A stretch of 6,142 bases of DNA from Chloroflexota bacterium (GCA_021845945.1 JAJZRD010000229.1:1-6142); one strand, 5' to 3'; counted from the stretch's first letter, positions 1 to 6,011 are shown. Notes: a model not told the origin generated them from the letters alone. Numbers and translations: made by a program.

Positions 1-20
1 TGAGAACCCCAGCTTGGCAT

Positions 21-48
21 CGGGGCGGCTCGCCGATGAGCCGCCCCG
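21..48. terminator. GC-rich hairpin, possible terminator of an upstream gene
   Basis: The 11-nt arm at 21-31 (CGGGGCGGCTC) pairs perfectly with 38-48 around a 6-nt loop (GCCGAT). No clear run of T follows on either strand: the plus side continues CGGCCCCCTTAG. A rho-independent terminator is therefore only one reading, and a dispersed hairpin repeat is another. The gene it would serve lies outside the window. Confidence 0.4.
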
Positions 49-58
49 GCCCCCTTAG

Positions 59-89
59 TGGTAGGGGCGACTGCCAGTCGCCCCTACCA
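59..89. repeat. Perfect 14-bp palindromic hairpin repeat
   Basis: Arm 59-72 (TGGTAGGGGCGACT) is perfectly complementary to 76-89, with a 3-nt GCC loop. It begins and ends with the GTAGGG/CCCTAC signature shared by the other hairpin repeats at 208-237, 663-686 and 709-738, so it may be a relative, although its flanks do not align with theirs. Dispersed hairpins of this form are familiar to me from high-GC environmental bacteria. Function is unknown; it could be a REP-like element. Confidence 0.7.
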
Positions 90-207
90 ACTGTCACCAC
101 AGCCGTGAACCACGCCGGCGTCGGCGCCAGGGGCACGGTTATTGCCCCGCCCCTGAGAGCGTTGCTCCTGAAGTTCATCCCCCGCCGCTGCTCGCACGTC
201 TAGCGCT

Positions 208-265
208 GGGCGGCGGGGTACAAGACCCCGCCCTACGGTGCGGAATTGGGGAGGCAGGCAAGGTG
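208..265 (+). repeat. Hairpin-plus-tail repeat, copy A
   Basis: The hairpin has arms 212-219 (GGCGGGGT) and 225-232 (ACCCCGCC) with loop ACAAG, followed by CTACG and a tail running to about 265. It aligns without gaps to copy B at 709-738, with 25 of 30 positions identical. The tail is weakly conserved with B and C (CTAC, then a GAA and a GGC at matching offsets). An alternative pairing of 180-188 with 210-218 is also possible. The tail carries the GGGGAGG ribosome-binding site and the GTG start of the next gene. Confidence 0.65.
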
Positions 266-637
266 GCACAAGGAGAGACTCCGGAGAGAGCGACTGCCGC
301 TCGACTGAGGGGAGGTCGACGCGACCGTCTGGTGCCCGGTCAGACCTACTTCGATCTCGACCACCCCGAGAACGGGCCTTTCGTGGCGACGGGGGACGAG
401 CAAGTCGCTCCCAACTCGAACATCGTGGCCCAGGAGGACGTGGGGGAGGAGGCATGGGCCCAGCTGGTCGGCGACGGCTTCGGGGAGATCCGGGCGGGAG
501 CCGGCGATCAGGCATACGACCAGGGCGCCTTCGGTCAGGAAGACGACCCCCGATGGGATATACTGAACGCGGCGCCTCCCGGCGTCGGCGAAGGATTGAC
601 TCCCCACGAGTCTGAGGAGGAGGCGCCGGGCCATTAG
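263..637 (+). CDS. Hypothetical small acidic protein
   Basis: This gene encodes 124 residues from a GTG start. The start is chosen because GGGGAGG (248-254) sits 8 nt upstream; an in-frame GTG at 332 has a poorly placed Shine-Dalgarno. From about residue 20 onward codon third positions are mostly G or C, as in the surrounding real genes, and this frame is better than the overlapping frames on either strand. The N-terminus (residues 9-23) is Arg-rich. The rest is strongly acidic and Gly/Gln-rich, with a readable core PGQTYFDLDHPENGPFVA (residues 25-42) and an acidic ending (ESEEEAPGH). There is no signal peptide, transmembrane segment, Cys pair or known catalytic motif. I do not recognise a family and assign no function. 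The gene lies between two inward-facing repeat copies, with its start in the tail of one and its stop in the tail of the other. Confidence 0.6.
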   Translation: MAQGETPERATAARLRGGRRDRLVPGQTYFDLDHPENGPFVATGDEQVAPNSNIVAQEDVGEEAWAQLVGDGFGEIRAGAGDQAYDQGAFGQEDDPRWDILNAAPPGVGEGLTPHESEEEAPGH

Positions 638-686
638 TGGGTCGCCACCGGGATTTCGAGATGTAGGGCAGGGCGCCCTGCCCTGC
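631..686 (-). repeat. Hairpin-plus-tail repeat, copy C (inverted)
   Basis: The core 666-683 is a perfect 18-bp palindrome (GGGCAGGGC repeated as its own complement). It is bordered by GTAG at 663-666, which reads CTAC on the minus strand. Read on the minus strand from 666 down to 631, its tail matches the tail of copy B (734-769) at 22 of 36 ungapped positions, including a shared GTGGCG block. It is the third member of the family, but its palindrome has no separate loop. The tail covers the stop codon of the acidic protein gene. Confidence 0.55.
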
Positions 687-708
687 CGCCGGCCTGCCAT
701 CGCCACGC

Positions 709-769
709 GGGCGGTGGGGCACAGGGCCCCACCCTACGTATCAGAACCGATGTGGCGGAGTACTGGTGG
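709..769 (+). repeat. Hairpin-plus-tail repeat, copy B
   Basis: The arms are 713-720 (GGTGGGGC) and 726-733 (GCCCCACC) with loop ACAGG, followed by CTACG and a tail to about 769. Compared with copy A, four of the five changes in the aligned 30 nt form two compensated base pairs (C-G to T-A, and T-A to C-G); the fifth is in the loop. Together with copy C it forms a larger head-to-head inverted pair. The tail ends just before the thioesterase ribosome-binding site. Confidence 0.65.
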
Positions 770-794
770 GTCGACGGGGAGAAGAGGAGAGAGG

Positions 795-1262
795 ATGGAA
801 GGACGGAAGGTTAGCGATTCCGCCACCGTCGTCAGCCAGTTGATGCTGCCCACCGACGCTAATCCCTCGGGCAACGTGCATGGGGGCACCATCATGAAGC
901 TGGTGGACACCGTCGGCGGAGTGGTGGCAGTGCGCCACTGCCGGCAGCACGTCGTGACGGCCCGCATCGACGAGATGAGTTTCCTTCACGCGGTCTACGT
1001 AGGTGACCTGGTGACCCTGAGGGCTTCCATCAACGGTGTCGGTCGGACCTCCATGGAGGTGGGGGTGCGGGTGGAGGCCGAGAACCTGCGCACCGGCGAG
1101 GTCACCCACACGGCCACGGCCAACCTGGTGTACGTCGCGCTGGACGAGGACGGCCGTCCGATGGAGGTCCCCCGGTTGATACCGGAGACGGAAGAGGACA
1201 GGAGGCGGATGGAGGAGGCCCGAAACAGGAGAGAGCGCCGGGAGCGGCATCACCTCCAGTGA
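795..1262 (+). CDS. Acyl-CoA thioesterase, hot-dog fold (YciA/BACH type)
   Basis: This 155-residue cytosolic enzyme is predicted to hydrolyse acyl-CoA thioesters to free acid and CoA. The family signature is clear: NPSGNVHGGTIMKLVD (residues 23-38). Asn23 and Asp38 match the Asn and Asp known to be catalytic in bacterial BACH-type enzymes. It is followed by a TARIDEMSFLHAVYVGD block (55-71) and a GRTSMEVGVRV strand (83-93). The length fits a single-domain hot-dog protein. The highly charged Arg/Glu tail (about residues 133-155) is typical of the subfamily and probably solvent-exposed helix. The ATG at 795 is chosen because AGGAG lies about 5 nt upstream. In-frame codons back to 714 belong to repeat B and lack family similarity. 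A terminator-like hairpin follows 50 nt downstream, so it is probably monocistronic. The acyl chain preferred cannot be read from sequence. Confidence 0.93.
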   Translation: MEGRKVSDSATVVSQLMLPTDANPSGNVHGGTIMKLVDTVGGVVAVRHCRQHVVTARIDEMSFLHAVYVGDLVTLRASINGVGRTSMEVGVRVEAENLRTGEVTHTATANLVYVALDEDGRPMEVPRLIPETEEDRRRMEEARNRRERRERHHLQ

Positions 1263-1311
1263 TGCGCTTGGGCCCCGAGTTGGAGGGGATGACCTGACAC
1301 CCTTCGGAGAT

Positions 1312-1339
1312 AAAGTGGCCGCCAATTGGCGGCCGCTTT
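1312..1339. terminator. Terminator-like hairpin after the thioesterase gene
   Basis: Arms 1312-1323 (AAAGTGGCCGCC) and 1328-1339 (GGCGGCCGCTTT) pair along 12 bp, one of them a G-U wobble, with an AATT loop. The stem starts with AAA and ends with TTT, so it could act in both directions, although the T run is short. It separates the thioesterase gene from the methyltransferase gene and suggests they are transcribed separately. Confidence 0.65.
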
Positions 1340-1457
1340 GTGGTTCCGCGTGCGCTGGAGGTGGACCGACGGAGCCATGTAGTTGTATCGTAGGCAACCA
1401 CCAGCAAGTTGAGACTTGGAACGGCGATGCTGCCGGCGCCTGGTGCGGAGGAAGCCG

Positions 1458-4400
1458 ATGGAGCTGCTTGAGGCCTACATCCGCGAGCTGCGATTGATCC
1501 GCGCCTCCGGCGCGGGGGTTCCAGAGACCTCCTACTACGTTCCCCTGGCAGAGCTTCTCAACGCCGTGGGCCAGACGCTCAAGCCGAAGGTCCGTTGCAT
1601 CATGACGCTCAAGGATCAGGGAGCGGGCATTCCGGACGGCGGGTTCTTCACCCCCGACCAGTTCAGAAAGGGCGAAGGGGAGCCGCTGCCGGGCCAGATT
1701 CCCGCCCGGGGAGTGGTCGAAGTCAAGCCGGTAGGTGAGGATGCCTGGCTCACCGCCGACGGCAGCCAGGTCTCCAGGTACTGGGAGAAGTATCGCCAGC
1801 TGCTGGTCACCAACTATCGGGACTTCGTCTTCGTCGGCCAGGATGGAGAGGGACGGCCGGCAAAGAGGGAAAGCTACCGTTTGGCGGAGAGCGAGGCCGC
1901 CTTCTGGGCCGCGGCTGCCCACCCGGGCAGGCTGGCCCGGGAACGGGGCGCATCCTTCGAGGAGTTCTTGAGGCGGGTGATGCGGCACGCCGCTCCCCTG
2001 GCAACCCCCAGGGACGTGGCGTGGTTCCTGGCCTCCTACGCCCGAGAGGCGAGGGCTCGGGTCGACGCGGCCGGGCCCGAGGCCCTGGCTACTGTCCGGG
2101 AAGCGCTGGAAGAAGGTCTGGGGATGGAGTTCCAGGGACGGAGGGGCGAGCATTTCTTCCGCTCGACCTTGGTGCAGACCCTGTTCTACGGCATCTTCTC
2201 CGCCTGGGTGCTGTGGAGCAAGCAGCACTCCGGGTCGTCGGCCGGCGTGACCTTCAACTGGCAGACGGCGGCTCACTACCTGCGGGTGCCCGTGCTGCGC
2301 AAGCTCTTCTACGAGGTCGCCGAGCCGGGTCAACTGGAGACCCTGCAGCTGCCCGAGGTGCTGGACTGGGCGGGGGAGGTGCTCAATCGGGTGGACAGAC
2401 CTTCCTTCTTCGCCCGGTTCGAGGAAGAGCACGCCGTCCAGTATTTCTACGAGCCTTTTCTGGAGGCCTACGACCCGGAGCTGCGCAAGGAGCTGGGCGT
2501 GTGGTACACCCCGCCGGAGATCGTGCGATACATGGTGGGGCGGGTGGACGCCGCGCTCCGGGAGGAGCTGGGCATAGAGGACGGTCTGGCCGACCCCAGG
2601 GTCTACGTCCTGGATCCCTGCTGCGGCACGGGTGCCTACCTGGTGGAGGTGCTGAACCGGATCTCCGCGACGCTCCAGGAGAGGGGTGGGGACGCGCTGC
2701 TGGCGGCAGACCTCAAGACGGCGGCGATGAGCCGGGTCTTCGGCTTCGAGATCCTTCCGGCGCCCTTCGTGGTGGCCCACCTGCAGCTCGGGCTGCTGCT
2801 CCAGAAGCTGGGCGCGCCCCTGGCGGCCGAGCAGAACGAGCGCGCTCGCGTCTACCTGACCAACGCCCTCACCGGCTGGGAGCCCCCGAGGGAGCCCAAG
2901 CAGCACTTCCTCTTCCCCGAGTTCGAGGCCGAGCGGGATGCCGCCGCGAGGGTCAAGCAGGTGGAGCCGATCCTGGTGGTGCTGGGCAATCCCCCCTACA
3001 ACGGCTTCGCCGGGGTGGCCGTGGAGGAGGAGCGGGCGCTTTCCGACGCCTACCGCACGGCCAGGCTGGCACCCGCTCCCCAGGGGCAGGGTCTGAACGA
3101 CCTCTACGTCCGCTTCTTCAGGGTGGCCGAGAGGAGGATCGCGGAGGCGACGAAGAAGGGCGTTGTGTGCTTCATCTCCAACTACTCCTGGCTGGATGGG
3201 CTCTCCTTCACCGGCATGCGGGAGCGCTACCTCGAGGCGTTCGACTCTATCTGGATCGACTGTCTCAACGGCGATAAGTACAAGACGGGCAAGCTGACGC
3301 CCGAGGGCGAGCCGGACCCCAGCGTCTTCTCGACCGAAACGAACCCGGAGGGGATCCAGGTGGGGACGGCCATCGCGCTGCTGGTGCGCCGGGAGCCGCA
3401 CCGCGGCCAACCCACGGTGCGGTTCCGCCACCTCTGGGGCAAGAGCAAGCGAGCCCAACTGGCCGAGATGGCAGGGCAGCAGCAGGATGAAGCCACCTAC
3501 ACGAGGTTGGCTCCAGAGGTCGACCTGGGCTTCCCTTACCTGCCCCTACGCTTCGACCTGGACTACCCTCGGTGGCCGGCGCTTCCCGACCTGTTCCCCG
3601 TCTCCTTCCCCGGCGTGAAGACCAGCCGCGACGACGTGGTGGTGGACGTCGACAGGGAGCGGCTGATCCGCAGGATGGAGCAGTACTTCGATCCGGCGGT
3701 CAGCCACGAGGAGATGCGGCGGATCGCGCCGGGTGCCATGGCAAGCACCGCTCGCTTCGAGGCCGAGGCGGTCCGGGACCGGCTCCGGAAGAGGGGCTTT
3801 CTGCCGGAGAAGGTGGTTCGCTACTGCTACCGGCCCTTCGACCTGCGCTGGCTCTACTGGGAGCCGGAGGCCGGGCTGCTGGACAGGAATAGGGCCGAGT
3901 ACTTCCCGCACGTCGTGCCCGGAAACCGTTGGCTCGTGACGCAGCAGAAGCCCAGGCGAGGGTGGTCGAGACCCCAGATAATCTCCAGCATTGGCTGCAT
4001 CGACCTGATGGATCGGTCCGCGAGCGTGATCCCGAGGCGCCTCGTTGAGGCGAAGGACACACTTTTCGCCTGGACTCAGGTGGATGCAGCGACTTACGGG
4101 GCAAGTGGTCTGGAACCCAACGTCAGCGACTTGGCAGTGCGTTATCTGGACGCAATTGCGGCCGTTGACCAGGTATCTGACGTTTTCTATCACGCTGTTG
4201 CGGTGCTTCATGCGCCGCTCTACCTGGGAGACAACGCGGGCGCCTTGGGGCAGGACTGGCCCCGCATACCCCTGCCGGCAGACCGCGAGGCGCTGCTGGC
4301 CTCGGCCAGGCTGGGCCGGCTGATCGCCGACCTCCTGGACCCCGAGCGTCCCGTGCCACGGGTCACCGCCGGAACCATCCGGCCGGAGCTGAGGCTGCTG

Positions 4401-4910
4401 GGCAGGGTCTCCCGCGTGGGTGGCGGGAATCTGGACCCGTCGGCCGGCGACCTGGAGCTGACGGCGGGGTGGGGGCACGCCGGCCAGGGCGGGGTGACCA
4501 TGCCCGGGCAGGGGCGTGTCGGCGAGCGGGGATATGCCCCCGAGGAGGTGGCCGCGCTGCGGGAGGGGGCAGGCACCATGGGTCTATCCCTGGAGCAAGC
4601 CCTCGGCCTGCTGGGAGAGAGCACGCTGGACGTCTACCTAAATCAGGTGGCCTGCTGGACGAACGTGCCGATCCGCGTCTGGGAGTACACCCTGGGCGGT
4701 TACCAGGTGATCAAGAAGTGGCTCAGCTACCGGGAGCAGAGACTCCTGGGACGGGCGCTGACCACGGAGGAGGTCCGCGAGGTCACCGCCATGGTCCGCA
4801 GGATCGCCGCGATCCTGCTGCTCGGGCCGGAGCTCGACGCCAACTACCGTCGAGCCAAGGATGCATGCTACGCGTGGCCGGGATCGGCAATCTCAGGGAT
4901 TCCCGAATAG
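1458..4910 (+). CDS. Single-chain restriction-modification enzyme, type ISP/IIG-like (nuclease + N6-adenine methylase + specificity domain)
   Basis: This 1150-residue protein is predicted to methylate adenine N6 in a specific DNA site and to cut unmodified DNA. Domains in order: a PD-(D/E)XK nuclease motif (Asp60 in GIPDGG, Glu88 and Lys90 in VEVKP, all three present); a helical connector (about 100-330); and the methyltransferase core, with GVWYTPPEIV (347-356), SAM motif I LDPCCGTG (385-392) and catalytic motif IV NPPY (511-514), the gamma-class order. The C-terminal specificity region (about 690-1150) carries YRPFDLRWLYW (791-801), YHAVAVLHAPLY (911-922) and VWEYTLGGYQVIKKWLSYRE (1074-1093), which are hallmarks of the type ISP C-terminal domain. 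Canonical type ISP enzymes (LlaGI, LlaBIII) are near 1570 aa and carry an SF2 helicase; none is present here. The start is ATG 1458, with GGAGGAA at 1447-1453; a TTG at 1416 in the same frame is less likely. GC3 falls around residues 858-920. No separate specificity or methylase gene is nearby. Confidence 0.9.
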   Translation: MELLEAYIRELRLIRASGAGVPETSYYVPLAELLNAVGQTLKPKVRCIMTLKDQGAGIPDGGFFTPDQFRKGEGEPLPGQIPARGVVEVKPVGEDAWLTADGSQVSRYWEKYRQLLVTNYRDFVFVGQDGEGRPAKRESYRLAESEAAFWAAAAHPGRLARERGASFEEFLRRVMRHAAPLATPRDVAWFLASYAREARARVDAAGPEALATVREALEEGLGMEFQGRRGEHFFRSTLVQTLFYGIFSAWVLWSKQHSGSSAGVTFNWQTAAHYLRVPVLRKLFYEVAEPGQLETLQLPEVLDWAGEVLNRVDRPSFFARFEEEHAVQYFYEPFLEAYDPELRKELGVWYTPPEIVRYMVGRVDAALREELGIEDGLADPRVYVLDPCCGTGAYLVEVLNRISATLQERGGDALLAADLKTAAMSRVFGFEILPAPFVVAHLQLGLLLQKLGAPLAAEQNERARVYLTNALTGWEPPREPKQHFLFPEFEAERDAAARVKQVEPILVVLGNPPYNGFAGVAVEEERALSDAYRTARLAPAPQGQGLNDLYVRFFRVAERRIAEATKKGVVCFISNYSWLDGLSFTGMRERYLEAFDSIWIDCLNGDKYKTGKLTPEGEPDPSVFSTETNPEGIQVGTAIALLVRREPHRGQPTVRFRHLWGKSKRAQLAEMAGQQQDEATYTRLAPEVDLGFPYLPLRFDLDYPRWPALPDLFPVSFPGVKTSRDDVVVDVDRERLIRRMEQYFDPAVSHEEMRRIAPGAMASTARFEAEAVRDRLRKRGFLPEKVVRYCYRPFDLRWLYWEPEAGLLDRNRAEYFPHVVPGNRWLVTQQKPRRGWSRPQIISSIGCIDLMDRSASVIPRRLVEAKDTLFAWTQVDAATYGASGLEPNVSDLAVRYLDAIAAVDQVSDVFYHAVAVLHAPLYLGDNAGALGQDWPRIPLPADREALLASARLGRLIADLLDPERPVPRVTAGTIRPELRLLGRVSRVGGGNLDPSAGDLELTAGWGHAGQGGVTMPGQGRVGERGYAPEEVAALREGAGTMGLSLEQALGLLGESTLDVYLNQVACWTNVPIRVWEYTLGGYQVIKKWLSYREQRLLGRALTTEEVREVTAMVRRIAAILLLGPELDANYRRAKDACYAWPGSAISGIPE

Positions 4911-5017
4911 GCACATGTCGAGCGGCTGTGCAAAGCGGGAGACGATACTCGTGGTGTGCTCCGTGAAGCAGGGCGATGTGTGACAAAGAAGGTGAGGGTG
5001 CTGGCTGTTCAGGCGGC

Positions 5018-5665
5018 TCAGCGTCGTGGGCGTCGTCGGGTGTGCTCTCGGACCGGCTTTCCTCGACGCTGGTGCTCGTGTACGATCACCTCATCAGACG
5101 TAGGCGCAGAGGGTTGAGACGGGGTTGGGGTGCTTGATCTTGAAGGTGTTGATTGAAGCTCCCATCGGCCCAGTTCGGTCAGGCTTTCGACGTCGTCCAC
5201 GGCGTCAGGTAGGTGCTTCCTGACCACTCGGCGGACTTCCGCCAGCGCCTTATCGTCGGCGCCACCTAGCATCCGGCTCAGATCGCCCATATCGACGCCT
5301 CGTCCAGACGCTAGTTTCATCAGAACCAAGTAGGGCAACGAAATCACTGGCAGACCCGCGGGGTCGCGGTTTGGCTGGGCGAGCACCTCTTCGACCCACG
5401 GCTGCGCTGATCTCAACACATCCAAATCAGTGCCGTCAAGAAGCCGCCAACTATTGCCCTCAATTTCCAGTGGGTTGTTGATATTCAGGGGGCCCACCAG
5501 TGTGGCACCTGCTCGCCGCAGCGTGTCCTCCACCGAGGGTGCATCTGCCGCTGATACGAGTATGTCCACGTCCTTCGTGGTGCGTGGCGCCATATACAGA
5601 CTGGTGGCTGTGCCACCGACAACGACGTATCGCACCCCTGGCAGAAGCGAATTCAAGTCAGGCAT
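5018..5665 (-). CDS. Nucleotidyltransferase, AbiEii/MNT-like, with Ser/Thr/Pro linker and basic tail
   Basis: This 215-residue protein has the nucleotidyltransferase signature VVVGGTATSLY (residues 15-24 region) followed by TTKDVDILV. Asp32 and Asp34 fit the metal-binding DxD, and DLDVL (Asp82 region) may supply the third carboxylate. LPYLVLMKLASGRGVDMGDL (110-129) matches the helix seen in AbiEii-type toxins and related proteins. Such enzymes transfer nucleotides to RNA, tRNA or protein; the substrate here is unknown. Residues 170-191 are a Ser/Thr/Pro-rich linker, and 192-215 form a basic His/Arg tail (VHEHQRRGKPVREHTRR). The start is ATG 5665: the conserved core begins about 10 residues later and a GAGGGGG site lies 8 nt upstream. 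The frame is open to an ATG at 5806 (262 aa), but that extension has poor GC3 and overlaps a better ORF. The gene is convergent to the methyltransferase with a 107-nt gap and no obvious terminator. A defence or toxin role is inference. Confidence 0.8.
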   Translation of the reverse strand: MPDLNSLLPGVRYVVVGGTATSLYMAPRTTKDVDILVSAADAPSVEDTLRRAGATLVGPLNINNPLEIEGNSWRLLDGTDLDVLRSAQPWVEEVLAQPNRDPAGLPVISLPYLVLMKLASGRGVDMGDLSRMLGGADDKALAEVRRVVRKHLPDAVDDVESLTELGRWELQSTPSRSSTPTPSQPSAPTSDEVIVHEHQRRGKPVREHTRRRPRR

Positions 5666-5832
5666 GGAAACGCCCCCTCTTGACTGGAGCAATTCCAGGG
5701 ACGAACCTCGCCCTGGACGAGCATGTCGCCGCATGATTTGCAGATAGGCGGCTCGTCGTGCAGCAGCCGAATCCAGGCCAGGCGTAGCAGAGGACTGTAG
5801 TGCCATTTCGTTCGTAAGCCTCCAACGACCAT
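5653..5832 (-). CDS. Small four-cysteine (zinc-ribbon-like) ORF overlapping the nucleotidyltransferase start
   Basis: From ATG 5832 this ORF encodes 59 residues. An aromatic helical stretch (WHYSPLLRLAWIRLLHDE, residues 10-27) is followed by a Cys cluster, with Cys31 and Cys34 in CKSCG and then Cys48 and Cys57. The pattern CX2C-X13-CX8C could bind zinc, possibly in DNA, RNA or protein contact; this is inferred from spacing only. Codon third positions in 5653-5800 are more GC-rich in this frame than in the overlapping extension of the nucleotidyltransferase frame. Its TGA overlaps the nucleotidyltransferase ATG (5665) by 13 nt, an arrangement typical of translational coupling. The start is uncertain: the upstream Shine-Dalgarno is weak (GGTGGG), and a TTG at 5892 would add 20 residues of AT-leaning sequence. 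I do not recognise a family. A cognate regulator or antitoxin is possible but not shown. Confidence 0.45.
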   Translation of the reverse strand: MVVGGLRTKWHYSPLLRLAWIRLLHDEPPICKSCGDMLVQGEVRPWNCSSQEGAFPCLT

Positions 5833-5863
5833 CCCACCAACCACAGAAACCGCTACTGCTTCT

Positions 5864-5892
5864 ATTGTGCCATCATCACTGGTGCCCAGCAA
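5864..5892 (-). promoter_or_regulatory. Candidate promoter for the Cys4 ORF and nucleotidyltransferase
   Basis: On the minus strand, TTGCTG (5892-5887) and CACAAT (5869-5864) are separated by 17 bp and would be -35 and -10 boxes of a housekeeping promoter. The -10 matches TATAAT at 4 of 6 positions and the -35 matches TTGACA at 3 of 6. The local drop in GC and the short distance to ATG 5832 fit, but the match is weak. Confidence 0.25.
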
Positions 5893-5946
5893 GAAGGCTC
5901 TTCAGAAAGGGGGCTCGGCTCCACCTTTCCGGGCAGGCCTGGAATT

Positions 5947-6011
5947 TGGAGTGCTGCGGCTTGCCGCAGCTTTCGTCCGGATCGAAAGCGGTGGCAAGCT
6001 ACCGCACTCCA
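5947..6011. repeat. Double-hairpin inverted repeat (REP/BIME-like)
   Basis: The outer arms 5947-5975 and 5983-6011 are inverted copies, with 24 of 29 positions matching, separated by 7 nt (TCCGGAT). Both begin TGGAGTGC and end CTTTCG in their own orientation. Each arm also folds on itself: 5953-5959 with 5964-5970 (loop CTTG), and 5988-5994 with 5999-6005 (loop CAAG, one G-T wobble). The element can therefore form either one long hairpin or two small ones, the layout of paired REP units. It lies upstream of the minus-strand genes. Confidence 0.75.

Noticed and set aside
59..89. The repeats as a CRISPR array
   Set aside because: The hairpins are not regularly spaced, differ in sequence, and have no spacer-repeat periodicity or cas genes.
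84..722. Minus-strand open frames of 212 and 157 codons opposite the acidic gene
   Set aside because: The translations are Pro/Arg-rich or without motif, they cross the repeats, and they have no supporting ribosome-binding site. The plus-strand frame 263-637 is better supported.
1362..1388. Promoter TGGACC - 15 bp - TTGTAT upstream of the methyltransferase
   Set aside because: The spacer is short and the boxes are weak. Nothing distinguishes it from chance in the 118-nt gap.
2021..3277. A 418-codon open frame on the plus strand
   Set aside because: It is out of frame inside the methyltransferase gene, Arg/Gly/Ala-rich, and has no motifs. It is a GC-rich shadow frame.
3435..3449. WGKSKR in the methyltransferase as a possible Walker A (helicase) motif
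   Set aside because: The required glycine five residues before GKS is missing (P-loop GxxxxGK[ST]) and no Walker B or other SF2 motifs follow.
741..3458. A 905-codon open frame on the minus strand
   Set aside because: It lies antisense to the thioesterase and methyltransferase genes, which have clear motifs. Its translation is low-complexity (Leu/Gly/Pro/His/Arg) without any family motif, as expected for a shadow frame in GC-rich DNA.
4911..5017. Alternative minus-strand frame giving an acidic Pro-rich tail (ESRSESTPDDAHDAEPPE) past the nucleotidyltransferase stop, suggesting a frameshift
   Set aside because: That frame meets stops just upstream (near 5095), and the annotated frame ends in a plausible basic motif, so a frameshift is not needed.
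5666..5806. N-terminal extension of the nucleotidyltransferase to ATG 5806
   Set aside because: The frame is open, but its GC3 is poorer than that of the overlapping Cys4 ORF, the Shine-Dalgarno is 12 nt away, and the conserved fold begins only after 5665. It remains possible.
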